From assembly GCA_963082875.1 (NCBI GenBank), contig OY720098.1, positions 1,240,001 to 1,304,000 of the forward strand: 64,000 nt of DNA, given 5' to 3'. Source of the stretch: Corella eumyota. Its lineage: Eukaryota > Chordata > Ascidiacea > Phlebobranchia > Corellidae. A program made the translations under genes and the position numbers. Below the pieces are notes generated by a model. The model did no database searches and was not told the origin of the DNA. It worked only from the letters and a program-made list of their open reading frames with translations. Each line of letters starts with the position of its first letter. Within the stretch, counting starts at the first letter, position 1. This document shows positions 61,601 through 64,000 of the stretch, piece after piece.

Positions 61601-63760
61601 GGTTCTAATAAAGCACTTAATTTTAGGATTTAAAAAATCGCAAATATTTAGAAAAAATGTCATAACTTTTTAGCATATTAATATTTTTACAAAATATTTT
61701 ACAAATATGATCTTTAGCTTAGTGTGGTTCATATGGAAAAGTTAATTTTTGATTTTAAAATTTAAATTTAAAATTTTTTTTTATAAAAATTTATATGCCT
61801 GATGACGTCACAGCCACCTAGGTAGGCGCTGATAAGGTAATATAACGTCTATATGCGAAACAAAAAAAATCCTGTAACTTTTGTTAAATTAAATATTTTC
61901 GCGAATTTTTTTATCTTGAGTGTTAATTAGGTCAAGGCGGTTCTAATAAAGCACTTAATTTTAGGATTTAAAAAATCGCAAATATTTAGAAAAAATGTCA
62001 TAACTTTTTAGCATATTAATATTTTTACAAAATATTTTACAAATATGATCTTTAGCTTACTGTGGTTCATATGGTAAAGTTAATTTTTGATTTTAAAATT
62101 TGAATTTAAAATTTTTTTTTATAAAAATTTATATGCCTGATGACGTCACAGCCACCTAGGTAGGCGCTGATAAGGTAATATAACGTCTATATGCGAAACA
62201 AAAAAAATCCTGTAACTTTTGTTGAATTAAATATTTTCGCGAATTTCTTTATCTTGAATGTTAATTAGGTCAAGGCGGTTCTAATAAAGCACTTAATTTT
62301 AGGATTTAAAAAATTGCAAATATTTAGAAAAAATGTCATAACTTTTTAGCATATTAATATTTTTACAAAATATTTTACAAATATGATCTTTAGCTTAGTG
62401 TGGTTCATATGGAAAAGTTAATTTTTGATTTTAAAATTTAAATTTAAAATTTTTTTTTATAAAAATTTATATGCCTGATGACGTCACAGCCACCTAGGTA
62501 GGCGCTGATAAGGTAATATAACGTCTATATGCGAAACAAAAAAAATCCTGTAACTTTTGTTAAATTAAATATTTTCGCGAATTTTTTTATCTTGAATGTT
62601 AATTAGGTCAAGGCGGTTCTAATAAAGCACTTAATTTTAGGATTTAAAAAATCGCAAATATTTAGAAAGAATGTCATAACTTTTTAGCATATTAATATTT
62701 TTACAAAATATTTTACAAATATGATCTTTAGCTTAGTGTGGTTCATATGGAAAAGTTAATTTTTGATTTTAAAATTTAAATTTAAAATTTTTTTTTATAA
62801 AAATTTATATGCCTGATGACGTCACAGCCACCTAGGTAGGCGCTGATAAGGTAATATCACGTCTATATGCAAAACAAAAAAAATCCTGTAACTTTTGTTA
62901 AATTAAATATTTTCGCGAATTTTTTTATCTTGAATGTTAATTAGGTCAAGGCGGTTCTAATAAAGCACTTAATTTTAAAATTTAAAAAATCGCAAATATT
63001 TAGAAAAAATGTCATAACTTTTTAGCATATTAATATTTTTACAAAATATTTTATAAATATGTTCTTTAGCTTACTGTGGTTCATATGGTAAAGTTAATTT
63101 TTGATTTTAAAATTTGAATTTAAAATTTTTTTTTATAAAAATTTATATGCCTGATGACGTCACAGCCACCTAGGTAGGCGCTGATAAGGTAATATAACGT
63201 CTATATGCGAAACAAAAAAATCCTGTAACTTTTGTTAAATTAAATATTTTCGCGAATTTCTTTATCTTGAATGTTAATTAGGTCAAGGCGGTTCTAATAA
63301 AGCACTTAATTTTAGGATTTAAAAAATCGCAAATATTTAGAAAAAATGTCATAACTTTTTAGCATATTAATATTTTTACAAAATATTTTACAAATATGTT
63401 CTTTAGCTTACTGTGGTTCATATGGTAAAGTTAATTTTTGATTTTAAAATTTTTTTTTTATAAAAATTTATATGCCTGATGACGTCACAGCCACCTAGGT
63501 AGGCGCTGATAAGGTAATATAACGTCTATATGCGAAACAAAAAAATTCTGTAACTTTTGTTAAATTGAATATTTTCAAATATTTAGAAAAAATGTCATAA
63601 CTTTTTAGCATATTAATATTTTTACAAAATATTTTACAAATATGTTAATTAGCCTACTGTGGTTCATATGGTAAAGTTAATTTTTGATTTTAAAATTTTT
63701 TTTTTTATAAAAATTTATGTGCCTGATGACGTCACAGCCACCTAGGTGGGTGCTGGTGAC
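46611..63760 (+). repeat. 338-bp satellite array, about 51 units
   Basis: Head-to-tail array with landmark CCTGATGACGTCACAG (with minor variants) from 46934 to 63722; the spacing is almost always 337-339 bp, giving 51 units. Each unit contains TGACGTCACAGCCACCTAGG, then GGCGCTGATAAGGTAATAT, TCCTGTAACTTTTGTT, ATGTCATAACTTTTTAGC and a TTTATAAAAATTTATATG end. Units differ by a handful of diagnostic substitutions. The outer units (46.6-47.0 and 63.2-63.76 kb) are the most degenerate, as expected at array edges. No unit has an open reading frame of note. The length is close to two nucleosome repeats, which is common for satellites. No CENP-B-like box was found. Confidence 0.97.
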
Positions 63761-64000
63761 GTCACACTGATAAGCTATACAAGCGGGCCAAAACTGCAAA
63801 TATAAAAACGTTGTAACTTTTGTTTTATTGAGTTTTTCGATGGATTTCTTCATCTTAGATGTTAGTAAAAATGTCGTGATAAAAGCATCTAATTGTACCA
63901 GTTTCACATACCAATAGCTTGAACTTAATAAGTAATTAGTAATAAAGTAAAACCTGTTTATATTCACTTTAAAAACCAGCAGAATTATTTAAAAAGATTA
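63761..64000. other. Degenerate array edge and flank
   Basis: Up to about 63,890 the sequence still follows the satellite order (TTGTAACTTTTGTTTTATTG, GATTTCTTCATCTTAGATGT, AAAATGTCGTGATAAAAGC) but is highly diverged. An extra TGACGTCA at about 63,757 marks the transition. The last 100 bases are unremarkable AT-rich DNA. The minus-strand open frame at 63,677-63,967 overlaps satellite and is not a gene. Confidence 0.6.

Noticed and set aside
46611-63760. Protein-coding or CRISPR-like interpretation of the long array
   Set aside because: Units are contiguous 338-bp repeats without spacers or open frames; this is a eukaryotic satellite.
1-64000. Retrovirus-like or other virus-derived elements
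   Set aside because: I saw no reverse transcriptase, integrase or capsid-like frames and no long terminal repeats anywhere in the window.

Overview
The window looks like nuclear DNA of a small-genome, AT-rich invertebrate, most likely an ascidian tunicate of the Ciona type. The reasons are short exons with small AT-rich introns, a very vertebrate-like CCDC39 coding sequence, abundant short tRNA-derived SINEs and no prokaryotic features. The species call is inference; no search was run. All gene models were assembled by hand from splice signals, reading phase and family knowledge.

Layout. About 1-9.4 kb holds no gene I can support: AT-rich DNA with minisatellites, an expanded tRNA-like repeat and many copies of the palindrome TGACGTCA. 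About 10.5-23.6 kb holds three minus-strand genes (here A, B and C). Each encodes a signal peptide followed by a small, basic, cysteine-containing secreted product. They share exon phases: the signal-peptide exon ends in phase 1 on a G, exon 2 runs from phase 1 to phase 0 and is exactly 53 nt in both B and C, and exon 3 runs from phase 0 to phase 1. A and C also share sequence around the last splice junction. I do not recognise the family; this is the best candidate for an undescribed system here.

About 26.2-32.2 kb (+) holds a chymotrypsin-fold serine protease with a Thr/Ser-rich linker, complete from the linker to the stop but with its 5' end not found. About 33.4-46.3 kb (+) holds a complete 22-exon gene for CCDC39, the axonemal ruler protein, 942 codons plus stop, including one GC-AG intron. 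Its introns are littered with two tRNA-derived SINE families and a third short repeat.

From 46.6 kb to about 63.75 kb lies a satellite of about 51 head-to-tail 338-bp units with larger block duplications of 4, 7 and 13 units. Three more units lie in the opposite orientation inside the last CCDC39 intron, so the terminal CCDC39 exon and its poly(A) signal sit between inverted satellite arms. Each satellite unit carries one TGACGTCA. That palindrome (a CREB/ATF-type site) is also strongly over-represented elsewhere in the window, in promoters, introns, minisatellites and even coding exons.

The genes do not form one pathway. The protease and the A/B/C precursors are secreted products; CCDC39 acts in motile cilia.
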